DNA of 64,000 nt from contig CM056380.1 of NCBI GenBank assembly GCA_029718625.1, forward strand, positions 107,618,917 through 107,682,916, written 5' to 3'. This DNA is from Synaphobranchus kaupii (taxonomy: Eukaryota; Chordata; Actinopteri; Anguilliformes; Synaphobranchidae). Each line of letters begins with the position of its first letter. The first letter of the stretch is position 1. Positions 12,901-24,883 of the stretch are shown here, in pieces. A model generated the notes under the pieces. The model was given only the letters and a program-made list of their open reading frames with translations, ran no database searches and was not told the DNA's origin. The position numbers and the translations under genes were made by a program.

Positions 12901-15900
12901 CCGCCACATAGTTCTGTGGTGACCGCCCACTTTTTCCATGTGGAGCATTGCATTGTGGGATTCCCTTCTTGCTGGAAGCTTGCATTTTATACCCTTGGTT
13001 GAAGGGAGGGTAAACGAGGGAGCGAGGGAGCGAGGGAATGCAATTACTCCCTCCCCTTTCTTAAATTGATCTGAATCACACTTGGTGTGGCTGCCATATT
13101 TCATCCTGCCATTTTGTAGATTCCCCCCATGAAGCAAGGGAAGGGAACGACAGGAAGAAAGGATGAATTTTGGATCCAAACGCAGCCATGGTCTGCCAGC
13201 TCTGATTCTTTTCAATCTGCAATCCACTATCTGAGCTGCGCAGTCATTGGTGCTGGAAGGCTGTAGGCTACTTCATGCGCAGTCAGTGGTGCTGGAAGAC
13301 TGTAGGCTACTTAATGCGCAGTTGGTGGATAACAGTGAAGTGAGGCAGTGTGACCTTTAACCCTTTTAAGGTGTAATAAGATCACAAATATGTGAACCAG
13401 TTATAACTGATTATGTTCCTAACTGAACATTCTAATGCTGATGATGTAACAATCACTACTGGTAATCGAAAGCAATGGAGTTCTAAAACAGTGACTCAAT
13501 TTTGAAAAGAAAAAAACATTCCAAAAAAGCTACTCTTCAAAGGGTTAAAGATCTGTGTGAGTGGGTGGGGGGGGGGGGGGGGCATGTCCAAGCTTGTGAA
13601 CTTTTCACCACGCATTTCATGCCGAATGAGAATACAGGCTTCCTCCGCGGGCTCTCTGCGAGTGTTGCAGGACCTTTCCACCCCTGAGTGGGCCTGCAAC
13701 CTTCCAGAGCCATTAACGAGAGAAGCAGGTGACAGGCTATTGTGTAGCGCTGAGTGCTAGCAGGGAACACCTACACAGGAAACCCCTTTCTGTGGAAACA
13801 GTGCACTCCGTTCCCTCCCTGGACCTGGCACAACCGCAGCTGGCATGGGCGGTGGCCCACCCCCGCCTCGTGATTACACGCGTGGTGTCAGTTTGCAAAT
13901 GTTGAAGGTAGAGCACCTTAGCCTTGTGGTTACAGATGTGTCCGTTTGGAAGCACTGGCATTTGAGCAAAAGGCCTTTTAGTTTTTGCTAAAAAAAATGC
14001 TGCCGTTTGAACCTTTAGCCTCGGGGCTAATGAAACCTCTTTTTGGAAAAGGTGGCTTTTGTGCCCCTGTTTAGCGGTTACACGAAGATACATTTATGAA
14101 GCAGTGGGCTTTCATTAGCCCTGTGGCCTTTTAGGTGGAAACATTGATGTCTGAGTAGTATAATGGTTTGGGGAGTGAGCTAGTACCTCAGAGGTTGCAA
14201 GTTTGATTCCCAGTTGGGGCATTGGCAATTTATTATTGAGCAAGGTACTCACCCTGAATTGCTTGGTGCAATGGATAGAGCTGGATGGAGAAATAGATGG
14301 ATGGATTCAGCTGGCATGGGCAGATGATAATATAAATAATGAGGAGCGTTTGGTGTTGAGCCTTCGGTTTGTACTTTATGGTGTATAAATCACTGCTAAT
14401 AGAAGTAGTGTTTGTAGAAATTTGTTAAATGGCAGTAGTGTTTGTACCTCGTGGTTGTAGAAATGTCTGTTAATGGCGGTAGTGTTTGGACCTTGTGGTT
14501 GTAGAAATGTCCGTTGATGGAGAAGCGATGGCGTTTGAGCCGCTGCAGGTCCGTGTTGCTGCGCAGTCGGGACCGCCGCTGCACGTTCATGAAGCTGGCG
14601 TCGCTCTGGGTTCTCATCAGCTGCGGCGCTTCTTCCTCCGAGCTGCTGACGTCAGAGTCTGCCGAACGACAAGCCCCGCCTTCACATGTCCACATCGCAG
14701 CGCAACACGCTCGCGTGAGCCCGCACGGGAATCGTGCTCCAGGGCCATGGTTCAAATCTGTGGTTCCCCAACCTCTATATCACTAGTCTTAGAACCCAGA
14801 CGGTCAGACCCTAAAAGATCCCAACACACTAACTTAATAGGTCTGGGAACAGCACTTCCTGTCGCAGAAATAGGCACAACGGGGAGGCACAGATTAAACA
14901 CGGTTGCCTTGTTTTCACCTTAAAATCCTCAAACAATTCAGACCCAGCAGACCAGGGGGGTATACTACGAAGTAGGATTACTGAGTTAGCTGGATAACTG
15001 CACTGGGTAAGAGAAGCAGGATTACTGAGTTAGCTGGATAACTGCACTGGGTAAGATAAGCAGGATTACTGAGTTAGCTGGATAACTGCACTGAGTAAAA
15101 AAAGCAGGATTACTGAGTTAGCTGGATAACTGCACCGAGTAAGAGAAGCATGATTACTGAGTTAGATGGATAACTGCACTGAGTAAGAGAAGCAGGATTA
15201 CTGAGTTAGCTGGATAACTGAACTGAGTAAGAGAAGCAGGATTACTGAGTTAGCTGGATAACTGCACTGAATAAAAAAAGCAGGATTACTGAGTTAGCTG
15301 GATAACTGCACCGAGTAAGAGAAGCATGATTACTGAGTTAGATGGATAACTGCACTGAGTAAGAGAAGCAGGATTACTGAGTTAGCTGGATAACTGCACT
15401 GAGTAAGAGAAGCAGGATTACTGTGTTAGCTGGATAACTGCACTGAGTAAGAGAAGCAGGATTACTGAGTTAGCTGGATAACTGCACCGAGTAAGAGAAG
15501 CAGGATTACTGAGTTAGCTGGATAACTGCACTGAGTAAGAGAAGCAGGATTACTGAGTTAGATGGATAACTGCACCGAGTAAGAGAAGCATGATTACTGA
15601 GTTAGATGGATAACTGCACTGAGTAAGAGAAGCAGGATTACTGAGTTAGCTGGATAACAGCACTGAGTAAGAGAAGCAGGATTACTGAGTTCGCTGGATA
15701 ACTGCACCGAGTAAGAGAAGCAGGATTACTGAGTTAGCTGGATAACTGCACTGAGTAAGAGAAGCAGGATTACTGAGTTAGCTGGATAACTGCACTGAGT
15801 AAAACCTGGAATCCTCCCGAATCTGGAACATGGACTGAATTAGAGCTGTTCCAGGTTTTACTCAGTGCAGTTATCCAGTTAATTCACTTACCCTGCTTTG

Positions 15901-18900
15901 TAGTATACCCCCCAGGGGAGGTGAGTTAACGCACCTCTCAACTGCGTTAAATGATCCCAGAGTAACAAACCAGCGGTTCCTGTGGCTCTACATGACTAGG
16001 GTCGTGACCTCTGCGCTAAATCTGCCCTTTAGTGATGCCCAGAAATCTCTGTGGCAAGAATTTTGGCACCTGCCTGATAATACTGTTAGAAGAGATCTCA
16101 AAATCATCCATGCAGTCAGTAATACAGACACACACAATGTATTCAGACCAAATGGCATGGCTCCAATACATACTAAATTTAGTATAATTAGAAGGGTCAA
16201 ATAGGGAGACAGAGACAGAGATAAAGATAGATGTGATCATGAGGGTAATCAGCTTTCCCAGCGGGATATTGGAAGAGCAGGTGTAGCACAGGCTAACAGC
16301 AGGGCGGAGCGCTGGAGAGCATACGAGGAGAGTCACTTCCTCCACCACAGGAAGTGAAAAGCACGAGGCGGCACATCCTGTAATTCCTTAATCCTCCCGG
16401 GTCTAACGAGCTCATGGGGCCTGTGAGGGATTATGGCCCGTACGGGCTGGAGTCGCACCTGCGCCTCAACAGGTGGTCCCACCCAAACCCCGTCCCAAAA
16501 AAGGGTGAGGGGAAGAGCAAGGGAAATGTGCGCCCCGTGAGCACACCCCACGCTCAAGGAAGGGCAGGCAAACGGGGAGCACTAGGTACCCTTTAGTGGT
16601 AGGATTGTTGGGCTGAACTAGGTACGCTTTAGTGGTAGGATTGTTGGGCTGAACTAGGTACCCTTTAGTGGTAGGATTGTTGGGCTGAACTAGGTACGCT
16701 TTAGTGGTAGGATTGTTGGGCTGAACTAGGTACGCTTTAGTGGTAGGATTGTTGGGCTGAACTAGGTACGCTTTAGTGGTAGGATTGTTGGGCTGAACTA
16801 GGTACCCTTTAGTGGTAGGATTGTTGGGCTGAACTAGGTACCCTTTAGTGGTAGGATTGTTGGGCTGAACTAGGTACCCTTTAGTGGTAGGATTGTTGGG
16901 CTGAACTAGGTACGCTTTAGTGGTAGGATTGTTGGGCTGAACTAGGTACCCTTTAGTGGTAGGATTGTTGGGCTGAATGGCCTGTTGTTGGGCTGAATGT
17001 CATTAAGTTATGTTATCTTAAGGGTTACCAACCGTCCCGTATGACCTGGGAGGTCCTGTATATCAGCCAAAATGGCCTGTACCCTACAGACTGTCCTTTG
17101 TCCCGAACATAGTGCTCTGGCCATTATCTTGCCGAATTCTGGTTGCTACATGGTGACCGTGCCCAGCTAATGTAGCTACTTTGCCAAATTGCCTAAATTA
17201 AACTATATTACACATAACACACACCCCTCCCCACGGCTCACTAATTTCATCAGGAGATTATGCATAATATTGCCAGATTATGCGTTCAACTTTTTAACGC
17301 AAGACTACTTTCCCTTCTGAAAATATAGCGACTGTGTACTTACAGGCATGAGTTGGTGGAGAGGTTGTTTCGTAGAAATTGTTGTTTGACTCGACTGAAG
17401 TCTGCTTTTGGAGAACTTTCAGAGTATTTTCAGTTCTGCAAACAGAAAAAAGCCAGAAGTTAAATATTCCAGTTTTCCAACATCCCGCAAATGATACGAA
17501 ACTGGGAGGTTTAGCTAACAGTTTGGAATCTACTAAGGTAATCCAAGAAGATTTAAACAAAATCCAGAAGTGGGCAGAAACCTGGCAGATGAAATTCAAT
17601 ACGTCTAAATGTAAATTTCTGCATGTGGGGAATAAAAACATAGGGCAGGATTACTATATGGGTGGTACAAAATGAGAAAGTACACCTGTAGAAAAAGACT
17701 TGGGAGCAATAGTCGATCAAAGCCTATCAGGGTCTGGACAATGTGCTGTAGCAGTCAAAAAAAGCCAACAGGATGCTGGGATACATAGCCATATCTGAGG
17801 AAATCATACTCACCCTATACAATACCCTTGTATTGTATAGACCTCACTTAGAGTATTGCGTGCAGTTCTGGTGACTCTACTATAAAAAAGATATAGAGGC
17901 GCTGGAAAGACGGGCAACCAGAATGATTCCAGGTATAAAAGATAAGTGCTATGAGGTAAGGCTGGAGACGCTTGGACTTTTCAAGCTTAGCAAAAGGAGA
18001 CTTAGGGGAGACCTGATTGAGGCCTTTAAATTTATTAAAGGGATAAACAAAGTGAGCTCCAAGAAATTATTCCAGTTAAGTTCGGTTAGCAGAACGAGGG
18101 GGCATAAATGGAAATTGGCGAAGGGTAAATTCCATACAAACATGAGAAAATATTTTCTCTCACAGAGAGTGGTCAGTGTGGAATAGCTTGCCTGGACATG
18201 TAATGGAGGCAGAAACACTGGGAGGATGCAAGGCCCGGCTTGACAGTGTTATACACTTTATAACACTGGAGGCTCCCACAATTTATTTATTTATTTATTT
18301 AGCTTTTAAACACATTTAACACATTCTTTTACTTCTTTTATTTCTTTTAGATTGTATTTTAATCTCTAGTTATTAAAACATGTATTTTTTATTTTATTGC
18401 TTTTATTTATTTTCTTTTAGTGGTAGGATTAGACAAGCATGTTGGGCTGAATGGCCTGTTCTCATCATAGTCTTATGTAATATTATATAGACATATCACC
18501 AGGACTTACTGGTACATGTAAACTTTTAGATTTTCTATATTTTATTTTTAAATTAGACTACAGCCCTTAATACATTTAAATACCCTTAAATACACAGCAT
18601 ACTTTTTAAGTTTTTGTTGGCTGCTTGTCCTTGGCCTACAAGGAATAAGTGACAAGCGCAAAATTTTTGGTGTATTGATCAATTAATTTATGGCAACAAT
18701 TAATTCTTCGTTTACTGCAATTCTTCATTTTAAGGCAATTGACTTGACACTACCAATAAGCCCAAAGGCAAACAATTCATAAAGTTATGCTGAAAAATGG
18801 ACAATCTGTATCGAAAGATAATGTGATTATTTTGACTGTCGTCAGAACACCACACAATCAAAACTACTGCAACTATTTGTGGTGGGTAAATCTTGGGCAG

Positions 18901-21900
18901 ATAGTTCACCTAGTCAGCGACCAACACTGACTGTGCCCTGCTTAATGTTTCTGCTTATAGCACAAAGGTCTCCTGTGCCGTTAATCCAACAGGATGATTA
19001 TTGCAGATTAATATTTTCCATGATCTGTATGGAGCCGGTACACGTGAGGCCGAGGAGAGAGTGTGCAGTCGCTCACGTTCTGATCAGACGTGGTCAGAAA
19101 CTACACGCGTGACCATCTGCCAGTTCTCTAGATTCCAAGTAGGCCCCGAGAGAATCCGGGTTTCCAGGAAAAAGCACAACAAAACAAATATTTGGGTCAT
19201 ATTTCATATTTGGGGCAGGAAGTCAAAATTTCCTTGGCAGTAAGACCCAAATGAGCCACGAAAAATGCGACTGATGCAAAACACGGCCCGACAATGAAGC
19301 GCGGCTTCCCTTTATACATTATAAATAAGCGTACAGATACAGAAGCACATTATATTAATGTAAGGGCCATGTGAGCTTGCAGCCCATAGCTTTGTAGGGC
19401 AAGCATTTAACCCTTTGAATAGTTGTATTGAAATGTTTTGTTTTTTTTCCCGAAATTCTAAATGAGTGTTCTAGAACTCCACTGCATTCAATTACCAGTA
19501 GTGATTGTTACATCAGCATAAGAATGTTCGGTGAAGAACATTCTAATCACATTTGCAATCTTACGCCTTAAAGGGTTAAAAAGTGGTCACCATTTTTTAA
19601 GTACTAAAGTGGGGCTGCTGGGTGGTATTGCTACCGGGCATGGATGGGCCCCACGGTCCAGCATCGATTCTGGACTGTGCCAGCACCGACTGTGGTCAGC
19701 TATCCGGCTGGTCAAAAATGAAATAAGCAGCACGCACACACAATACTGCTCCAAAAGTGTTTCACTGCACAAAAAAACAAAAAAAGGGTTTAGACCAAAT
19801 AGATCACTGTCGGGTGTAAAGTGTGTGGTGATCCGTGACCTGTACATAGAGAAGAATCACACAATCAGCTTCTCTGAAACGGCGGGACCGTACATGATTG
19901 GCCGTAACGTTGTCAAGTGAAGGAGGGGCTCAGTTCCGCTGATCAATAGAGTGTCGGCCATCCACTTACTCAAGCTACACGCATGTCCTCCCCTGAACTG
20001 GCCTGTGTAAGCTCAGACTGGGAAAAGTAGCAGCAGCTACATGCGTGTTCTCCCCTACACGCGTGTCCTCCCCTGAACTGGCCTGTGTAAGCTCAGACAG
20101 ACTGGGAAAAGGTAGCAGCAGCTTCACGTGCTGGCCCGCTCCCTCCAGAACTGATAGCAACAGTGAGCATGGCTGGAGAATACAACTGCACGTTGCAAAT
20201 TTTGAGGAAAAAGGACATTTAAAAAGATTATTTATTCATCACCCATGCCACCTTATAAAAGAACATGCTGTCGGACCATGTGGTTCAGTGGCGCCCAATC
20301 ATGTGCCAAGGAGGGCCGAGTAGGCAGGCTTTCACTGTTCATTCCAACCATTCACTGCACCAGCTGATATCACCACCCTACCCTGTAAAGCATGGATACT
20401 CAAGTGTGACCCTCAAAATCCAGCCATGGTTTTATTTTCTCCCAGTTAATTAACTGAACAATTAGTGTTACCGATTGGCCGGACTGTCTTCACACCTGAC
20501 TCCCAGGTAAAGGGAGGCAGGAAAACCAGCAGTTCTCGGACCTCAAGGACCATGATTTGAGAAACAGGGCTGCAATTGACGACCATGAGAGAATTCTGAA
20601 ACGATTACGAGACCCTGTTCCCCTCCTGTTCGGCCAGGTTGCCGGGACACCCACGTTTAGCTCTCCCACCCACCCTGTGCCTACCCCACCCCAACCCCAC
20701 CCCCCGCCCGCCCTGCATGCGCACAATGTACTGAGGAAACGCTTATTCACAGTTCAAGAAGTGCAAGTGGTGTAATGAGGTCTGGAGGGGAGGATGATGA
20801 GAGAAACAGATGACATAGCCAGAGGCAGAGCAGAGAAGTGGGGGGCGGGCGGGACTTGGGGGGCGGGTGTGGGGTGCACAGTGCTGTACCAACCTGTTGT
20901 TCCCCTGGGGGTCAAGCCTCCACAGTCCCGCAACAGAGAAGCGGATTCGTTCATAGTCGTCCTGCATCTGCAGCCTGATTGGTCGCTTCAGGCCCCAGGA
21001 GATGTTGAGCAGCCCCTCGATGATTAACTCCGCCTCCTCCTGCAGCCAGAGAGAGAAAGAATAACATTCCTGTACCGCGGGGCGGGGGGGGGAAATCCTG
21101 CTGGCCGGGGGCCCGTTTGGGCCCGGGAACAAGCCTACGTGCTTATAGGCAGTGAGGAGGGCCGTGTCCTGCCCTCGGAGATGGCGGTACGGCGGTGTGA
21201 CCGGCGGGAACTGGGGAGGAGCCCATCCTAGTCAGTCCCGCGTACGGACCTGGAGTCACGTCTCAGCCGCGACAGAGCAGCGTGAGTCACCGCGCGCGGC
21301 GTACGCCACGCTGAGTCACGTACACGGGCCAGCCAGATACAGACATACGCCACACTGAGTCACGTACACGGGCCAGCCAGATACAGACATTACATTAATG
21401 CAGCAGATACCCTTATCCAGAGCCACTGAGTCACGTACACGGGCCAGCCAGATGCAGACATTACATTAATGCAGCAGATACCCTTATCCAGAGCCACGTA
21501 CAAAAATAAGCGCATTCACATGATATATTATACATAGACCAAGTCAGCAAAGTGCATTATGTATTTCTCACCAAAACCATACATACAATATGTTCGCACA
21601 TTTTTCACCATTTTACAAACGATTAAGAATCCTGGTAATTACATTACTTGCATTTGGCAGACTCTCTTATCCAGAGCGACTTACAATGACAAGACAAAGT
21701 GCAAAAATAGTTTGTTTGTTTTGTTTACAGACTTTTTGGCCCTATAGTGATTCCATACACCCCTTCTAAATTCATAACATTAATCTAATTTGAATATTTC
21801 AACCTTATAACATTCAATTTTAAGAATAAAGAGCCGAGTATCTGGTGGCTCAATAATAAAATCTGTGGCCAAACGCAGTTCATTTGTCCTTTTATTTATA

Positions 21901-24837
21901 CATATCTCTTCCTTATCAATGCCACTTTGATAACAAGCAATGTAACCATGGCGACGGCAGCCATATTGGATTTTCCAGTAATGGAACCTTTAGTTTGGTG
22001 CTTTCTTTGCGTTCGTTGGTTAATTTGTTTTACGGTCTGAGACAAAGGCGATTTGAAATGCGCTCGCCGTTTGTAAATCCCTATCTTCACACTGCTTTAC
22101 CCTCATGCAGAGGCCATAATCCTGTAGTCCGCTCTGAAAATGTCCTTGCAATTACTCACTCAAAAATGTTTTCCTGGGCACTTACACTTAACTGCAAAGT
22201 CCTAATGTTTAGCTACTCCTAATGCGTAGTAATTGTAGCCTACTTACAGCGTTCTCTGTGAACCCTTAACTCAGACGAAGGCTTCTTGTCCCTATAGGGA
22301 CTAGCCATAGACTATTAGCCAACTTCTGACTTTTAAAAAAAATCTCTTTGTGGTTGTAACATATTAGCACAAAACTTATTTATACCTTCTAGGGCTGTCA
22401 CATTGACCCAAAAATGAAATTCAAATTTTGAAATGTAAAATATATGCGTTTGAATAGTTTCGAATATATATTAAATAATTTAAATAGTGTCAAAAAAATT
22501 CTTAATGATGATGTAATGCTCGGGTATGTCCACATGAAGGCCACAGAAGTTCTTAACGGGAGATGGGTAGCAAAATAAAAAAAAAAACGCTATATTGATA
22601 AGATGTATTTAATAAACGATGTGGAATTGTGGATCCTTACAAACTGCCAGCTAGGTTTTGTAGAAGAGATTTGTTCTTTACAATTTAACGTTAGTTGCGA
22701 GTGTTAGTGTTTCCCATAGCCTAGCTACAGCACTTATTTTTTCTTACTTTTTTAAGATTCGCTCATATGATTAGGCCTAAGCTAAAAATGAGCAGACGTG
22801 GGATGAAGCGTGTCATTTAAGACATCTGTGCGCAGCGCGAAGACCTCCTCTCTTATCTCAGGGGAGAAAGCGTCAAAAACTGAGACAACGTTAATGATAT
22901 GACGTTGTGTTCGCATTGACGAAACAATATTGGCGACAGCACTGGACGTTGTTAGCCTGGACCCAGACCCCGAATCGCTGTATCTACGTTATAGTTTTGT
23001 TTTTCTGGCAAGAAAAATAAAATGACAATTAAATAATGATCCATGTTAGTAGCTGACTAATAAGTTCAGGTAAATTAGTAATTAGTAAATTGGTAATTAG
23101 TACTGTTAGTACTCATCTGCAATGTAGAGAACGGATAAGACCAGTTTTCATTGGGAAATGAAGATTTACTTGTTGTCAGTAGTGTAGTGGAGAGTATACG
23201 CGGGTGCATATGCATACTTGTTTCTTAGTGGGCATAGAGTATACTCCATACTTATTCCTCACTGGTGCACATATCAATTAGTAGTCATCAATTTGATAAA
23301 TTAGAGTATACCCACTTCGAGAGTACACCCGCTTAATATCCACGTACTACAACACCACTGCTTGTAGTCTAGATTAGAATAATGATACATTTATCCTCGC
23401 ATTGTGCATGACAACATAGCTAAATGTAAAATTTTAAATGGGAAATAAAAACACAAGGCAAGACTACTTTATGGGAGAAACAAAATTGGAATGTGACCAA
23501 TTTTAAAAAGACTTAGGAGTAGTAGTTGATCAAAGCCTTTCAGGTTCTAGGCATTGTGCTGTAGCAGTAAAAAAAAAAAAGGCTAACAGGATGCTGGGAT
23601 ATATAACCAATAGTACTGAGTATAAATCCAAGGAAGTTATGCTTATGATATACAATACCTTTGTCAGACCACACTTAGAGTACTGTGTGCAGTTCTGGGC
23701 ACCGTATTACACAAAAAGATATAGAGGCTCTGGAAGAAGTCCAAAGATGGGCAACTAAATTGGTTCCTAGTATGAAAGATAAAGGTTATGTGGAAAGACT
23801 TTGGATACTTAATCTCTTTAAGCAAAGTAAAAGGAGACTTAGAGGCTTTTAAATTCATAAAAGGGATCAATAAAGCGAACTACAGGAGATTCTTCAGGTT
23901 GAGTTCTGTAAGTAGAACGAGGGGGCATAGATGTAAATTAGCAAAAGGTAAATTCTGCACAGACATGAGGAAGTACTTCTTCACACAGAGTGGTCACTGT
24001 GTGGAATAGCTTGCCAGGTTATGTAGTAGAGGCAGAAACTCTGGGGGTTTTCAACACCAGGCTTGATAAGGTGCTGGATACTATCTAGTTTCTAGGGGAG
24101 CACTAGGTACCCTTTAGTGATAGGAAGATGGCGAGCATTGTTGGGCTGAATGGCCTGTTCTCGTCATTAAGTTATGTTATGACGTCAACTTGTCCCCCCC
24201 CCCACCCAAATCTCTTCTTTGACATTCGAATATGGCCCTCAATGTACCTATTCGACTATGATTCTAATGTAAATGTGACAGCCCTAATACCTTCTGTAAA
24301 ATATTCAGAAGTTTTTCCAGACACGCTAAACTTTTATGTTGAAACCAAACTTCATATTTTATTTATTAAGTAATTACTTTTGGTTCATTTGAAGAGATGT
24401 CTTGTATTGGCATATTGCCTTTTGAGTGTTCCTGTGTAAATTTGACTGATTCTCATCTCCATTGTTTGGAAGCAGAATTAGCCATTACACATTTTATGAT
24501 GGAGATGCCACCCACATGTCTTCTGCAGTCATTTCTGGGACTTAAATTGTATTTATATAGTATTCCTTTTTCCAGCAACTACGGCTACACAAAGCGCTTT
24601 ATAATGAACGTCTCATTCAGGTGTCTGGCTCAAGGACACCGACACTTTTGCCCAAAGGCCCCGTGATTGAACCAGGAACTCTCTGACCACCAGACGACCG
24701 CCTGAGCTATTTTCGCCCCCATTAGCTACTTCCCCAGGGCTTCATCGATGGACACTTGTTTTCCAGCTCTTCTGGGGACCGCTAGTCTATGGCTTTACTG
24801 CTGAACAACAGCTCTCTCCAAGACTATGAAAGCTCCT

Positions 24838-24883
<46 letters not shown>

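Larger units (their letters stand above)
22390..24286. mobile_element. Non-autonomous hAT element with 8-bp target duplication, split by a LINE
   Basis: Perfect 12-bp terminal inverted repeats TAGGGCTGTCAC (22390-22401) and GTGACAGCCCTA (24275-24286) are flanked by a perfect 8-bp direct repeat ATACCTTC (22382-22389 and 24287-24294). TIR sequence and 8-bp duplication are hAT hallmarks. No transposase is seen inside. A LINE 3' fragment (about 23415-24180) is inserted within it, so the hAT is older than the LINE copy. Confidence 0.88.

Noticed and set aside
13737..14093. A 118-residue minus-strand frame containing [14 protein letters not shown]
   Set aside because: It resembles the rassf4 NGHFYNHK exon end only over a short stretch. 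No splice structure fits; at most it is an old duplicate of the exon end.
16333..16596. Candidate missing rassf4 exon or proline/arginine-rich protein in 16333-16596
   Set aside because: Neither strand gives the required phase-2 entry and phase-1 exit with RASSF4 similarity.
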